Below are positions 13,001-22,737 of a stretch of DNA of 64,000 nucleotides, one piece after another. How positions within the stretch are numbered: position 1 is the stretch's first letter; each line of letters opens with the position of its first letter. The notes beneath the pieces are model-generated. The model was not told where the DNA came from. It searched no databases and was given only the letters and a program-made list of their open reading frames with translations. This DNA is from Sarcocystis neurona (Eukaryota > Apicomplexa > Conoidasida > Eucoccidiorida > Sarcocystidae), in the NCBI GenBank assembly GCA_000727475.1, contig KL647300.1, positions 3,279,054 to 3,343,053 on the forward strand, written 5' to 3'. The position numbers and the translations under genes are program-made.

Positions 13001-16000
13001 CACGTCCATAACGCAGCAGTTAACAATAAAAGACGTACACGTGTTCTCCACACCAACAACGGCGCCGGCCACTTCTTAGTCTCCGCAGAATCCCTCCCCA
13101 AGAGACGCAAAGATATACCGCGTCCAACACACCACTTTACATGCATATGTACATAGTAGGTAGCAAAGCATGTACATTGCTGCTTCAACGTGTACATGCA
13201 GACGACAGGCAGTGTCTATACGCACCAGTCATATATAATAACATAGGGAAAATGAGAGAGACAGAGAAAGATACAGAGAGAGAGAGAAAGGTGTATATAT
13301 GTATTCTACATATGTGGATACATATATATGCATATACATATCTGTACGTGTATGCAGAGTTGGGTGGGGACGCATGAAGACGTTTGAGAGAAAGATAAAG
13401 ATTTATAAGAGACCGTTACAGATGTTATGTAAAGGAAGAGGAAGACACAGAGAGGGCAGCTGCTACACAAATACATATAAAGAAACACGGCACCGGCAGA
13501 ACTATAGAAAGACAGAGCCATATTTCCTATATACGCATACAGACAGGAAGAAACTAGACATACACATACGTTAGTATACGTACCATACAAATGGACAGGG
13601 ACAGGAATAAACTGCTTCACACAAACACGCTGCGAAAGTTGCCCTCGCAGAATCACACCCATATACAATTACATATATATGTGGTTTTACACCGTATACA
13701 CAAATACATACAGAAAGGGAAAGGAAGAGGAGGAGAGGTCCAGACGAACTGCTAGATCAGTTCAGAGCACAAAACCATCTCCAGAAGTATACATACATAC
13801 ATATATATAAACATAGGTAGATATACATAGATATGGACATACATACATATATATATATATATATGGACAGATAGACAGATGGATAGATAGACATATAGAC
13901 ACAGAGGTAGATAGGTAGATAGACCGATAGATAGACAGGGCTATAAATAGTCTGCGATATATAAGTATAGAATCTACATATATATAGATAAATAGAGAGA
14001 CAGACAGAAATAGACTGCTAGGTGTGTAATACGTAGGCACAGAGCGCCCGCAGAATTACACTTACCGATCTACACATTCAGTTATAAATTGATATATATG
14101 TATATATTCACACAGAGAGAGAGAGAGACATGTATATGGGCAGATTGATAGATGGATAAAAGATAGCAACAGAACCCCTGCAGCACGGTGTATTCATCTT
14201 CGTACAGCGCCACAGACTTCCTTTCCTCCCTTCTCTCTCTATATATGTAGAGAATATACATAGAAGTAGATTGATACGGGAATAACAAATAGCTGCAGCG
14301 CAGTTGCAGCATGACATTTGTCCACATATATATATGGGCATATCGAATGTTACACACTTCCTCCTTCTTCCTTTCTGTCTCTCTGTCTCTCTACAAATAC
14401 ACGGAAACATGCGTAGAAGACGCTCGTCAGATGGATAGTAGATAGCTAAAGCTGCACCTGCAGGACTGAGGGTTTTGCTGGGAAAGTTGTTCTTCAATTT
14501 CCGCGATGCGTCGCTCCGTCGCGAGGCGCTTGCGAACGAGGCGACGCTCCAGTGCCGCAAGCTGCTCGCTCAAAAGTCCCTGCAGCAGGAGCAGCACAGA
14601 AACAGCAAGGCACAACAGCAGCAGCTGTTGCTGTTGTAGCGAGAGCAGCAGCCGTAAACGGCCCGGGACAACCGCCGCAGCAGCACCACCGATGGCAGCC
14701 GCAGCAGCAGCAGGGCCTGCAAGAGGAATACGACGACGTGGAAGCATCTTTTTTCTTGGCAGCAAGGAGCGGAGACCGACACACATGCAGGCGGCAGCAG
14801 CCACGCAGCAGCGCAACAAGACACAGCAGCAGCTGCAGTGCAGCAGCAGCGCAACAATACACAGCAGTAGCATCGTCGCTCGCCAGCATATACACGGAGG
14901 AGGGGAGGCGCGGCGGAACCAGCGAGAAGGCGCCAACGAGTATCAGTATCAAATACTGCTGTGACATGCAGGAGTTTGGGGAGGGGGGAAGGGCCTCCGC
15001 TTTTAAGCCAATAAGACAAAAGACTGCCTTCTTCCCCTGCTGTCTTCCTCTTTCCCATGCTACAAGCAAAAAAACGCAGCATCCACGCATGCAGCAACAA
15101 CAGCGCGGCAAGCCGGCCTGTACGAGCAGTCACACACACACACACAACTTCTCATTACATACCTACACACACACACACATATCACCTATATACGGCACGC
15201 ATGCATACATGTACACATATATCTATATGTGTATATCTTGCACCTGTATATATACGGATATATACACATACGCATGCTGAGGATATTCATATACTTCTGG
15301 TGAGCACATGTGTATGTATACATATACATATGCCTTGCGTCTGTAATATTCCACGAACATACCATAGACACCAACGCATGACAGACACATTCATATATGT
15401 ACGGCCCACAAGTGTGTACCTATATGCATGTATGCGTATTCTGCACCTTTTACATTCCGCAGTTATGCAGATAAATACTCGCGTATGATACATATATGTA
15501 TATTGATGTATGTACAACGCGCATACATATATGTATATATATTGCAATATTCTGCGAATGGGTACAATAGGTACACACGGATGATACATATATTTGATGT
15601 GTACGGCGCGTACGTGTGTATATACACAGTTATACATACAAATATATATATATATATGTATCTTGCATCTGTGAGACTGCACCAGTATACAGATAGATAC
15701 ACAAACACACGACACATATACATTTATATATGTACTTACATGGGCAATACATCGATATACGCACTTTCTAAGCACGGGGATCGTCTATGTATAGCTGTCT
15801 TGCAGACGCACAGATATTCAGCAGCAATGTATGTACGCACATACACACGTTCGACATACATATCTATTCTTGTTGTGGACGCAGATATCTGCGAGGAAGT
15901 ATGTATGTACAGCACGTAAATCATTCGTACATATATACGTATATATACATATATATATACATATATATATACACTTAATATCTGGCACTTGTGGATGAAT

Positions 16001-19000
16001 CGCAAGCAGAGATGCACGTGGAGGCGTCGCACTGTCCGAAGAAAAGTTTTTATTTCTGCGCCACACAGAGAGTATATACATGTACACGACCGCCCCCTAT
16101 CATTCCTTCCCCCCTTCCCCCCCTTCCCCCCCCCCCGCCTTCCACACGCGAGCTTAGACAAATACAAACAGATGTAGACCAGCGTGTCTAGTTTTGGTCG
16201 CAAGAATTCCCAGGTCGATCTGCTATATACAGAGACATACACATGTGTGTGCGTGCCGAGCTCCAAGCAATACGAACACATATAGAATCTGCGTGTCTAC
16301 TTTCAGCAGCAAGAAGTCCCAGGCCGACCAGCCATGCAGAGAGAGATATAAATGTGTGCGTAGCCCACCTGAAACTTTTTGTTGAGTTCTCGTTTGAATC
16401 GTACGGGACTGAAGAACTCTGCGAGTCTGCGCGCCTGCTGGGCGTTGGCCCCAGGCTCGAAGGCGTGCTGCAGCAGCTCTTTCACCGCCCTTCCGCCTTC
16501 CTCCATTTGTCGGTTCATTGCTGCGCGCTTCGCGTCGAAGTCGAGAGTGTCTTTCTCTTCAATAGATAGCGAGAACAGCTCTAGCAAATACAGCGGGAAC
16601 GGCTCGCCGGAGGAGTCCTGCACCACCGCGCACGGAGGAAGAACCGAGCACCAGCAGCAACCGCATGAGCAGCAACAGCAGCAGCCCCGCACGCCGTGCG
16701 CCAGCAGGAACGCCAGCACCGGAGCTACAGAAGAAGGAGCAGCAGCTGCCGAAACAGCAGCAGCAGGCGAAACTGGGGAACACGCCTTCCTCTCCCCTCT
16801 TCCCCCAGCACAAAACAGGTCGTCCCCTGACGTGCACCTATATAGCTGCATCTCAAGGATTTATATACACGTACATATATATATATATGTGTACGCGGTA
16901 CTACTGCAATTTATGATGCGTCGCTTTGTACGTATACACATACATATATATATATATGTACAGGTGATCCCCAGAATGATCGGTGTGTTGCAGGTGTCGT
17001 GGGTGACTATGGGAAGATTAAAGAAAAAGTCCTCGTCCACGTGTTGCGTAACGACAAACACAGATCCGCCGGAAAGAGTCAAGGAGAGGAAAGCAGAGGC
17101 AATGCGTCTACAGCAGCTCCAAGCCTGCGCGTGCGCGCGCAGAAAGGCGTCCCCCCCTCCTCTCCCGCATGCGCAGAGCATCTGCCGGTCCTGCGCCTGC
17201 GCTGCTGCTGATTTATTGACGCAGCTCAAGTCTGCTGTCGTGACAGGCCAGCTGCTCTCTCATATACAGCCACATCAGTACATATATGTAGGTGCATGCA
17301 CCCGACGGATTGTTCTATCAGACCGAATACATACCGATACATGCGCGCGCACACGTATTACGCTCCCTCTACGCAGAATTGCGACGCGTTTTTACCGTCC
17401 TCCCTCCGACACGTAGACAAACTCTCATATATATATATATACGTGTGTGTAGATCTGGACACGCACACACACACATGTAAATCTCCCTATAATTATATGC
17501 TCACATGCAGATAGAAACGGGCGCACATGCGACTCGAACCTTTGCTGCTGCTGTCGCGTTTCCGTTAGTTCGCCGCTGCGCTGCTGCTGCTTCTGCTGTT
17601 CCTACTGCGTTCGTATCTGTCTCTCTCCTGCTCCGTGTAGCATGGGGCTGTTACTTCTTCCTGCTCCTGTGTGTACACGTGAGCGTGTGTCTCCCTCTGT
17701 CTTCCGAGCAGCTGTTGCTCCCTTTGGTGCTGCGCCTGGAACTACTTCCGTCGGCGCTGCACCTTCTGCTACTGTAGATCGCCATGCTGCTTCTGTATCA
17801 CTCTGCTGTCCTTCACGTGCTGCAGCTGCTCCTGCTGCTCTCCGGCTGATACAGCCACCTGCTGCTGTCGGCGACAACGTCTTCTGCTTCACTTCCGCTC
17901 CACCTTCGCTGCTGCGCGCTCGCAGTGCTGGTGGGGAACGCGCAGTCCTGTTGCTGCTGCCTTCTTCAACGCCTGTGTACCTGTCTCAGAGCCGCCCCTC
18001 CTGCCTCACTCCCTTCTGCTGCTCCCCATGTTGCTGATCCTGCCTCACTTTCTCCTCCTGCTGTTCCCTTCCACTGCTGCTCCTGCCTCACTTCCTCCTG
18101 CCCCTGTCTTGTCTCGCTTCCTCCAGCTGCTGCTGCTCTGTACCACTCCGTACGGCTGTTGCTGCTTCTGCCTCACTGCTGCTGCTGTTGCTGCCTTCCT
18201 CCTGCTGCTGCTGCTCCTGCCTTCGTCCTGCTGCTGCTGCTGCCTTCGTGCTGCGACCGCTGCTGCCTTCGTCCTGCGGCTGCTGCTGTATCACACACCG
18301 TGCTGCTGCAGCTGTCGTCCTCCTCCGCATCGCGGCTGTTTCTCTCATCATCACTCCTCTCACGTGAACGGCCCCTCTACGGACGTTGCTGCTGATGTCG
18401 GAAACTGCGTCCCGCTTTTTACGGCTTTTCTTCCCCCTGCAGCTGGTGAGGCACCTCTCCTTACCTTGACAGCGCGCTTGAGGACGCGTTCGAGCAGCTG
18501 CGACTGCGTCCTAATATCATTTCTCTCGTTGATGAGAAATTCCTTCGCTCGCGTCCCCACGACTACGGTTTGCCGCGAACTTAGTCCCAGGCCTGCGCAA
18601 ACCCAAGTAGCAGCAGGAGCGCAGCTCCCACCCGCAGCAGCGGTGCAACCCTGCATGTATGCATGTGTGTACATGTGTATGTAGATAGGTATACGCGTAG
18701 ATAAACGGACACACTCCTACGCAGCGGCGCGCACACATGAAGAGATACGAGCAGCAGAAAGGGCAGAACAAAAAAAACGCAGCACGCGGACATGCGGCAG
18801 CAGCAGCACCAGCAGCAGCAGCACCAGCAGCAGCAGCAGCACCAGCAGCAGCAGTAGCAGTACGAGCAGCAGCAGCAGTACCCGCATCAGCAGGAGCGCC
18901 ACCATCAGAGAAACGCACGCTTCTACCCTGCTGCAGCAGCAGCACAGAAGAGCAGAGGCACCGAGGAACGGCAGCAGCGATCGCGTCACAAGCGGCGGCG

Positions 19001-22000
19001 GCAGAACCAGCAACTACTGTCGTTCGTCTGCCGCGGGAAAGCAGCCTTTACAGGTATACACACACATGCACAGGCAGAGGAACGCCTGTACACGCATATA
19101 TATTTGAAAGCGAAAGATAGAGGCATATACGAACGAGTATTTACACACAAATTTACCGTATCAGGCACACGTAAGAAGCACACGTACGCTTATATATATA
19201 TAGGTAGATATCACATGAGGACTGGGTAGGCATGTACACACGTTTACATATATATATATATACAAATACGCATGTATTATCCTGTACACCCATACACGTG
19301 TACACACAAACACGCAAATACATCCATATACACGCACATACATATACCCACGTATATATATATACACGCCGAGGAACATATATGCATGCACGCGCGTCTC
19401 TGCATACATCTACACCATTCATAGATGAACAAACTGGTATCTACACTCGTATACACATATATAGAGAGAACAGGAGCATATAAAAACGTACATGCGCAGT
19501 CTTCCCACGTGTGTAAAACACATTCTAGTAGAGGTGGAGAAGCCCTTCTTGCACCAGGACGTGTGGAGAAGAACAGAAATCAACACAGGTATATATATGT
19601 GGATACAGAAGGAAATTTTACGGAAATGCAGACGCGTATGTATCCCCTGTCTCATCTGCTGTCTACGGGAAAATGTCATTTTCACCAGGAGGAGGAGGCG
19701 ACAGGATGAACTCTCTCAAGCTCCAGGGCCAGTTGGCCGGGTCATCAGAAGCTTTTTTAACGAGAATGTACAGGTCGTTAGGATTCTGCTGGACGTAGGT
19801 TTTCACGACGGCTCGTGTTTGCGTTGCTCCTGCTTTGCTGTCGTCCTTGATGCCGGGAAGGTCAACGAAGACCGCATGGACGCCGTTTTTCACCGCGAGC
19901 TCCACCTCGAGTTCTTCCGAAGAGATGCGTTCCCCCTGGGCGGCCATAATCCGCTGCATGCGTTGCTGTAGCTCGCGCAGTTCCACGCGCTCCCCTGCCA
20001 AGCGGCACTCTGCCTCGCCTGTTTCGCTCGGCCGCAGCATGATAACCACCGGCTGCCGCGTTCCTGTGTCCGTGCTGCTGTACCCCACAGGCCCTCCCAT
20101 AATATAATCTGCAGCAGCCACGCATGCACAGCAGTCGCAGCCGCGGGAAAAGTAAGGAGCAAGCACGGCTTCAGCGTATCGCATCCTTGAAAGGAGACCA
20201 CCCGCAAGCGCGGGGGGGAATCGGGGGCGAAAACAGCAGCAGAAGCAGCGGCCGCGCCACAGGAGAGCGGCTTAGCAGCGAGAGCCACGCCAAAGAAGCA
20301 GGGAGCAGCATCGCAGCGGCAGGAACACGGCCGCTCCCTGGGGCGGCGGAGTTGCTGCTGCAGTTGCACCGACCTGTGCAGCAGCGCCTGCCAGAGCAGT
20401 GAAGTCCTCGACCGCAGGACTAACAACACCCTACACCCAAAAGCAGGAGCTCTGCAGCACCAGGCATGCTTCAAAATAGAGAGCTAGACGAAGACAAAGG
20501 CTTCCAGGTGCCGTACGTTGACGTGAACGCTGGAGTCGCAGCCATCGTAGACACGGCGAGATTGCCAGCAACAGCAAAGCAGGCAACAACAGCAGCAGCA
20601 CTAGTTGCAGCAACGCATTGCACAGAGCAGAAGAAGGCGGGCGAGGCGAGCAGAAGAAGCAAGCATATAGAGACCGACAACCAGAAGGTCGTCGCTACGA
20701 CGGAAGGGTGGTGCATGAGTCCAGTGCAAGCGGCAGGCGGAGCAGCAGGGACGGGAAAGCAGCTGCGCCAATGTGCAACGCAGCAGCCGCACTACCGCAG
20801 AGAGAGCCACGAAGGGCACCAGCAGATGCTAACGCGTTGAGAAATAGGACGCAGGAAGAGGCAGCGCTGCTGCAAGTCACCCCCCGCTTTCGCTGGTATG
20901 TAAAGTCTGCGACGTGGGCCCGCGGAAGAAGCTGCAGCGGCAGCAGCGGGAGCACAGTCGCAGGAATACATGGAGCAGCAAACAAGGTGGAGAAAACGGC
21001 AGCAGTAGCACCGACGTACGCAGCAGCGGAGATAGAGCCCGCAGCAACAAACACAGTCAGAGGAGAGGGAGAGGTGCAACAGCAGCAGCGGGAGGCGTGC
21101 GAGCAGCAGCAGGGGCAGGCAGGTATAGGTGGTGGCGGCAGCGGATACACAAGGGGGAACAAAGCATCGCATGAAGGAGGACGCGAACCAGCAAGGAACG
21201 GCTCAGTGCGGCAGAAGAAGCAGCAGGAGGGGGTGCGCGGCAGTGGCCATAAAAGAGTTGTAGCACCAGGTAGCGGGCGCGTGGAGCAAGCAGCAGCAGC
21301 TGCAGCAGCAGCAGATGCTGCAGGGGTCATCACAGCTCCGCAGCAGCAGCTGCGCAGTAGGAAAGTGAACAGCAGCAACAGCAGCAGCAGGGCGGTGGTC
21401 CGTACGAGCAGTCCACGCAGGGGCACAGGAAGAAAGAAAGGAAGAAGTCACCTAAGAAAGGTACGCAGGACAGGAAGAGAAGAAGATACGCAAGAGAGGA
21501 AGAGAAGAGGCTACCTAAGAGTGTCGTTTTGCCCATGCTTTGCTGGCCGAAGACGACCAGCCGGGGTAACTCGGCTTCGAGTCCTGCTTGCTTGAGAAGT
21601 TGAAAGCAGATAAGATACGCAGAGTTGGCGTCGAGTTTTCTTCTTTCATCGTCGCCTCCGGCAGCAGATGCGGGTCCTTCTCCACTTCCATCGCGCAGAG
21701 TTTCGACGAGAGCGCGGGCACTCTGCAGCGCAGACACAGAGACGTCTTCGAGAAATTCAACGACCCGCGGCTTCCCCGTTGCTGCTGCTTCTATTGAGTC
21801 TTCTTCTTCCTCTTCTTCCTCCTCGTGACTGCCCAGCGTTGCGAGCTGCTGCTGTTGCTGCAGGTGGTGCCCACCTCTTCGGCTGCTGCTGCGCTGCTGG
21901 CTCTGCTGCGGCTCCTGCTTCGCCGACGCCTCCTTCTCCGCTGGACGGACACCCGACACCCCGCCGTAGGACAGCCCGCGACTCCCCGCCCCCTCGCCTC

Positions 22001-22037
22001 GAGACGACGACGGGGCGCCTCGGTGATATCTCTCCAT
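1331..22037 (-). CDS. Dynamin-related GTPase (DrpC-like), eight exons, 3' end outside window
   Basis: Minus-strand join: 22037-21515, 20108-19686, 18592-18465, 16617-16369, 14579-14458, 11861-11645, 6259-5792, 1877-1331. Every junction keeps the frame and gives 892 residues; the last exon ends in phase 1, so the gene runs off the left edge. Seen: G1 GQQSMGKTTLL (164-174), G2 Thr near 191, DLPG (257-260), a TRAK sequence (329-332) where dynamins carry TKxD, then stalk-like helices (359-554) and a C-terminal part rich in Ala, Gly and Pro. Known: dynamin-family GTPases remodel or cut membranes, and Toxoplasma DrpC is an atypical member linked to mitochondrial fission, vesicle traffic and division. 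Inference: this is the coccidian DrpC counterpart. About 18 kb of the 20.7 kb is intron, filled with repeats. Exons within the larger introns could have been missed, and the start codon is the first ATG in an open frame that extends further upstream. Confidence 0.85.
3890..4300. repeat. Minisatellite, about four copies with internal TA runs
   Basis: Four copies of a block built as ACTCCTGTGTACC, a TA-rich run, CGCCTGTATGTATGTGCGTG and then GGGCACC plus a GC-rich part. The marker ACTCCTGTGTACC (with variants) lies near 3906, 4026, 4134 and 4217, so unit length varies between about 83 and 120 bp, mostly from the TA run. Confidence 0.8.
5233..5265. repeat. Tandem triplication, 11-bp unit
   Basis: Three identical copies of CTGCCCGCGTC, within intron 7 of the dynamin-like gene. 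Confidence 0.9.
5792..6259 (-). CDS. Dynamin-like gene, exon 7: C-terminal region, Ala/Gly/Pro-rich insert
   Basis: Encodes residues 555-710 in 156 codons. It begins ERFAPRTGPDGKVIMQPGQ, continues with a compact stretch (IVRYTLSKDESNMFGLVQSV), then about 90 residues of Ala, Gly, Pro and Ser, and ends with the beta-like DATVTFYFRSGPTQ. The acceptor is gcgtgcag|GAG. The only phase-compatible donor I see is ACGCAG|GCAAGC, a GC donor. The low-complexity insert is typical of coccidian proteins. I do not recognise this domain; it is not a clear GED. Confidence 0.72.
6720..7185. repeat. TA microsatellite cluster
   Basis: TA/GTATA runs at about 6728-6800, 6977-7003, 7038-7053 and 7161-7181, and a GATA run near 7062-7076. 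Lies in intron 6 of the dynamin-like gene. Confidence 0.8.
7365..7600. repeat. CTG-type imperfect triplet tract
   Basis: About 235 bp of imperfect TGCTGT/GCTTCTGCTGTT repeats. It is open in several frames, giving poly-Leu or Ala/Val on the plus strand and Ala/Thr on the minus strand. It lies inside intron 6, so these frames are not taken as genes. Confidence 0.85.
7860..8450. repeat. CTG/CAG tract with an 84-bp tandem duplication
   Basis: Imperfect CAGCTGCTGCTG repeats. Within them 8111-8194 and 8195-8278 are two near-identical 84-bp copies beginning GAGGCTGCTTCAGCTG. Lies in intron 6 of the dynamin-like gene; the Cys/Ala-rich plus-strand frame is composition-driven. Confidence 0.85.
8620..8930. 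repeat. ACATA/TATA/TATACG microsatellite-like region
   Basis: Interrupted CATATA, TACACG and TATA repeats, intronic. Open frames are repeat-derived. Confidence 0.6.
9794..10050. repeat. Imperfect tandem duplication, about 142-bp unit
   Basis: The copy starting at 9794 (CGACACGTGTATACGCTCGT) is repeated from 9936 (CGACACGTGTACGCGCGTCC). Both copies continue through CTCCCCG, a CTTCTACGTAGATA-type block and CCCATACA, then GCGCATGCA. Intronic. Confidence 0.8.
11473..11577. repeat. 21-bp minisatellite, five copies, next to exon 6 donor
   Basis: Five copies of TGCGGTGGCAGTGACAGCAG-C (21 bp) with single-base variants. On the gene strand the sequence lies in the intron just past exon 6 and stays in the exon's open frame, where it codes a Cys/His heptad (CCHCHRS). 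Confidence 0.85.
11645..11861 (-). CDS. Dynamin-like gene, exon 6: stalk
   Basis: Completes Arg482 and encodes residues 483-554: EFIKLYLRELMQVVTELVSG is helical, followed by NYTIIRLPESGDVFLSSYGG and an acidic C-terminal part ending DFLAKTY. The acceptor is tctgcgcag|G and the donor is ACCTAC|GTAAGT, a perfect GTAAGT, phase 0. The frame stays open past the donor through a Cys/His heptad-coding minisatellite. Confidence 0.83.
12130..12460. repeat. Polypurine minisatellite
   Basis: About 330 bp of mostly G and A on the plus strand, made of variants of GGGGAGACAGCGG and GAGGGAGACGGCG. On the gene strand it is a long polypyrimidine block, 270 bp or more upstream of the exon 6 acceptor. Confidence 0.85.
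12570..12860. repeat. ACATA-rich microsatellite region
   Basis: Interrupted ACATA, CATACA and TATA repeats in intron 5 of the dynamin-like gene. No gene seen. Confidence 0.65.
13790..13990. repeat. TA and GATA microsatellites
   Basis: A TA run near 13848-13865, followed by GATA/GACA repeats to about 13945 and a TATATA run near 13978-13990. Intronic. Confidence 0.8.
14120..14460. repeat. Degenerate three-copy repeat at the exon 5 donor
   Basis: Three diverged copies pair a GATTGATAGATGGATA-like block with an AACAGA/AGCTGCAG-like block: about 14,145-14,190, 14,268-14,312 and 14,425-14,475. The last includes the real exon 5 donor. CT-rich or GA-rich stretches lie between them. Confidence 0.6.
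14458..14579 (-). CDS. Dynamin-like gene, exon 5: stalk helix
   Basis: Encodes residues 442-481, almost entirely a charged amphipathic helix (ALERRLVRKRLATERRIAE and onward), as expected for the first stalk helix after a dynamin GTPase domain. The acceptor is ctgctgcag|GGA, phase 0. The donor is TCCTGCAG|GTGCAG, phase 2, and makes an Arg codon with the first base of exon 6. The following intron begins with a degenerate three-copy repeat. Confidence 0.82.
15130..15975. repeat. ACAC and TATA microsatellites with a partial duplication
   Basis: AC-rich sequence at 15130-15182 and TA runs near 15648-15660 and 15915-15975. A block GATACATATAT, TTGATGT and GCGCGTAC recurs near 15487 and 15583. Lies in intron 4 of the dynamin-like gene. 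Confidence 0.65.
16180..16366. repeat. Imperfect tandem duplication at the exon 4 donor, about 107-bp unit
   Basis: 16181-16256 and 16288-16366 share GCGTGTCTA, CAAGAA, TCCCAGG, CGA and GAGAGAGATATA-like blocks, then TGTGTGCGT. The right-hand copy ends at the exon 4 donor at 16368. Confidence 0.7.
16369..16617 (-). CDS. Dynamin-like gene, exon 4: end of GTPase domain into stalk
   Basis: Encodes residues 359-441 in exactly 83 codons, phase 0 at both ends. It contains LYLLELFSLSIEEKDTLDF, a charged helix (AKRAAMNRQMEEGGRAVKEL) and FFSPVRFKRELNKKF. The last resembles the FF-x(3)-P start of the dynamin middle region. The acceptor is gtggtgcag|GAC and the donor is TTTCAG|GTGGGC. The intron sequence right after the donor is a tandem duplication (see 16180-16366). 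Confidence 0.83.
17540..18380. repeat. CTG-rich tract
   Basis: About 840 bp rich in CTGCTG and TTCCTCCTG on the plus strand, in intron 3 of the dynamin-like gene. Plus-strand frames read Leu/Pro/Ala/Cys and are not supported as genes. Confidence 0.75.
18465..18592 (-). CDS. Dynamin-like gene, exon 3: degenerate G4 region
   Basis: Encodes residues 316-358, beginning GLGLSSRQTVVVGTRAKEF. The strand TVVVGT sits where dynamins have 'TIGVITKLD', but the specificity motif TKxD is replaced by TRAK, without the Asp. The acceptor is tttgcgcag|GC and the donor is GTCAAG|GTAAGG, phase 0. The exon is 128 bp between two CAG/CTG-rich introns. Confidence 0.85.
18798..18970. repeat. CAG tract
   Basis: Imperfect CAGCAGCAGCACCAG repeats in intron 2 of the dynamin-like gene. 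Confidence 0.85.
19185..19480. repeat. TA/CATA microsatellite region
   Basis: TATATA runs at 19190-19204 and 19248-19263 among CACATA and CGTATA repeats, in intron 2. Confidence 0.7.
19686..20108 (-). CDS. Dynamin-like gene, exon 2: G2 and G3 motifs
   Basis: Encodes residues 175-315. It opens after a ctgcag acceptor with DYIMGGPVGYSSTDTGTRQP, which matches the switch I region of dynamins; the Thr of TGTRQP is the likely G2 residue. The segment between switch I and G3 (ERVELRELQQRMQRI and onward) is helical. DLPGIKDDS is G3. After it, DLYILVKKASDDPANWPWS occupies the place of the 'ILAVTPANQD' stretch of classical dynamins. The donor is CCTG|GTGAAA, phase 1, and gives Gly with the next exon. 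Confidence 0.88.
20540..21430. repeat. CAG-rich tract
   Basis: Dispersed CAGCAGCAG runs between exons 1 and 2 of the dynamin-like gene. The 325-codon plus-strand frame at 20618-21595 is a composition artefact and overlaps exon 1 antisense. Confidence 0.75.
21515..22037 (-). CDS. Dynamin-like gene, exon 1: N-terminus and G1 P-loop
   Basis: Encodes residues 1-174. The first about 100 residues are low complexity, with Ser/Arg/Gly, short Gln runs and a run of eight Glu. A helical stretch follows (VEFLEDVSVSALQSARALVE), and then the P-loop LPRLVVFGQQSMGKTTLL at the exon end. The donor reads CTTAG|GTAGCC, phase 1; the next exon supplies AT to make the Asp that follows the P-loop. The ATG at 22037 is the first in the frame, but the frame is open for more codons upstream, so an upstream exon or another start is possible. 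Confidence 0.85.
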
Positions 22038-22737
22038 GGGGGGAGGAGTGCCGTCACCGTTCGAAAAACAAGCCGGGGCAGCACAGCGCGGCGCTACAGG
22101 AGAACGAGAAAACGCTCGCGCTACAAGGAAGGTGGAGGCGAAAACGCTACACGAGACGAATGCATGCGAGACACGCCGCCCTCTTCACAGGCACATGACA
22201 GGAGGAATATGCCGCCAGAGCGAGGGAGATCGACAGAGGGAGAGAAGGAGAGAAGAAAAGGCAGCGGAGGACGAGAAGAAGGGAAAGCAAGGCGGGGCTC
22301 CCGTCGGGGGAGTTCACACCGGGAGACTGAAGGAACAGCAGACTTCAAACCCAGGAGAAACACACGTCAAGATGGACTGGCCCTGGTTCGAAGAAGCCTG
22401 GGAAGAAATGGTACGCGCCTTCAGAAAGGATGGACGAAGTATTTGTCAGCGAGTGTCTATCCGCTTTGTCCCGCTGCGAGGGCACCGGCAACACATCTTT
22501 GCAGAAGTGGTACTGCTGCTGCATGCAGCATCTGCAGGCGCTGCTCCTTCCTGCGTACGCAGAGATAGCTGCTGCGGCTTTTGCTGCAACCGAGCTTGCT
22601 GCAGCTGTTCTGTCCTCTTGCTGCTGCTGCTTGTGGTGTGGTGCTGCTGCTGCCGCTTCCCCCGTAATCCTGTCGCTAGTCCTCAAAGAAGAGGCGTTTG
22701 TCCCGCTGGTCTCGCTCCTGAGGACGCGACGCCCCTT
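22038..22737. other. Spacer upstream of the dynamin-like gene
   Basis: About 700 bp between the first ATG of the dynamin-like gene and the stop of the possible upstream gene. It would hold the promoter and 5' UTR if the gene starts at 22037. The 22,100-22,330 part is purine-rich on the plus strand (polypyrimidine on the gene strand). A GCATGC sequence lies near 22,162 and another in the CTG-rich part near 22,523. I see no TATA-like or other recognisable element. Confidence 0.4.

Noticed and set aside
16970..17190. Minus-strand stretch reading VDEDFFFNLPIVTHDTCNTP, similar in spacing to the dynamin FF-x(3)-P-x(3)-H segment
   Set aside because: Exons 3 and 4 already join in phase 0, and no donor near its end (in a TA run) restores the frame to exon 4. 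Spacing also differs from the family. Left as a possible alternative exon only.
20618..21595. 325-codon plus-strand frame
   Set aside because: Gln/Ala/Gly/Arg-rich translation of a CAG region that overlaps the P-loop exon antisense; no protein-like segment.
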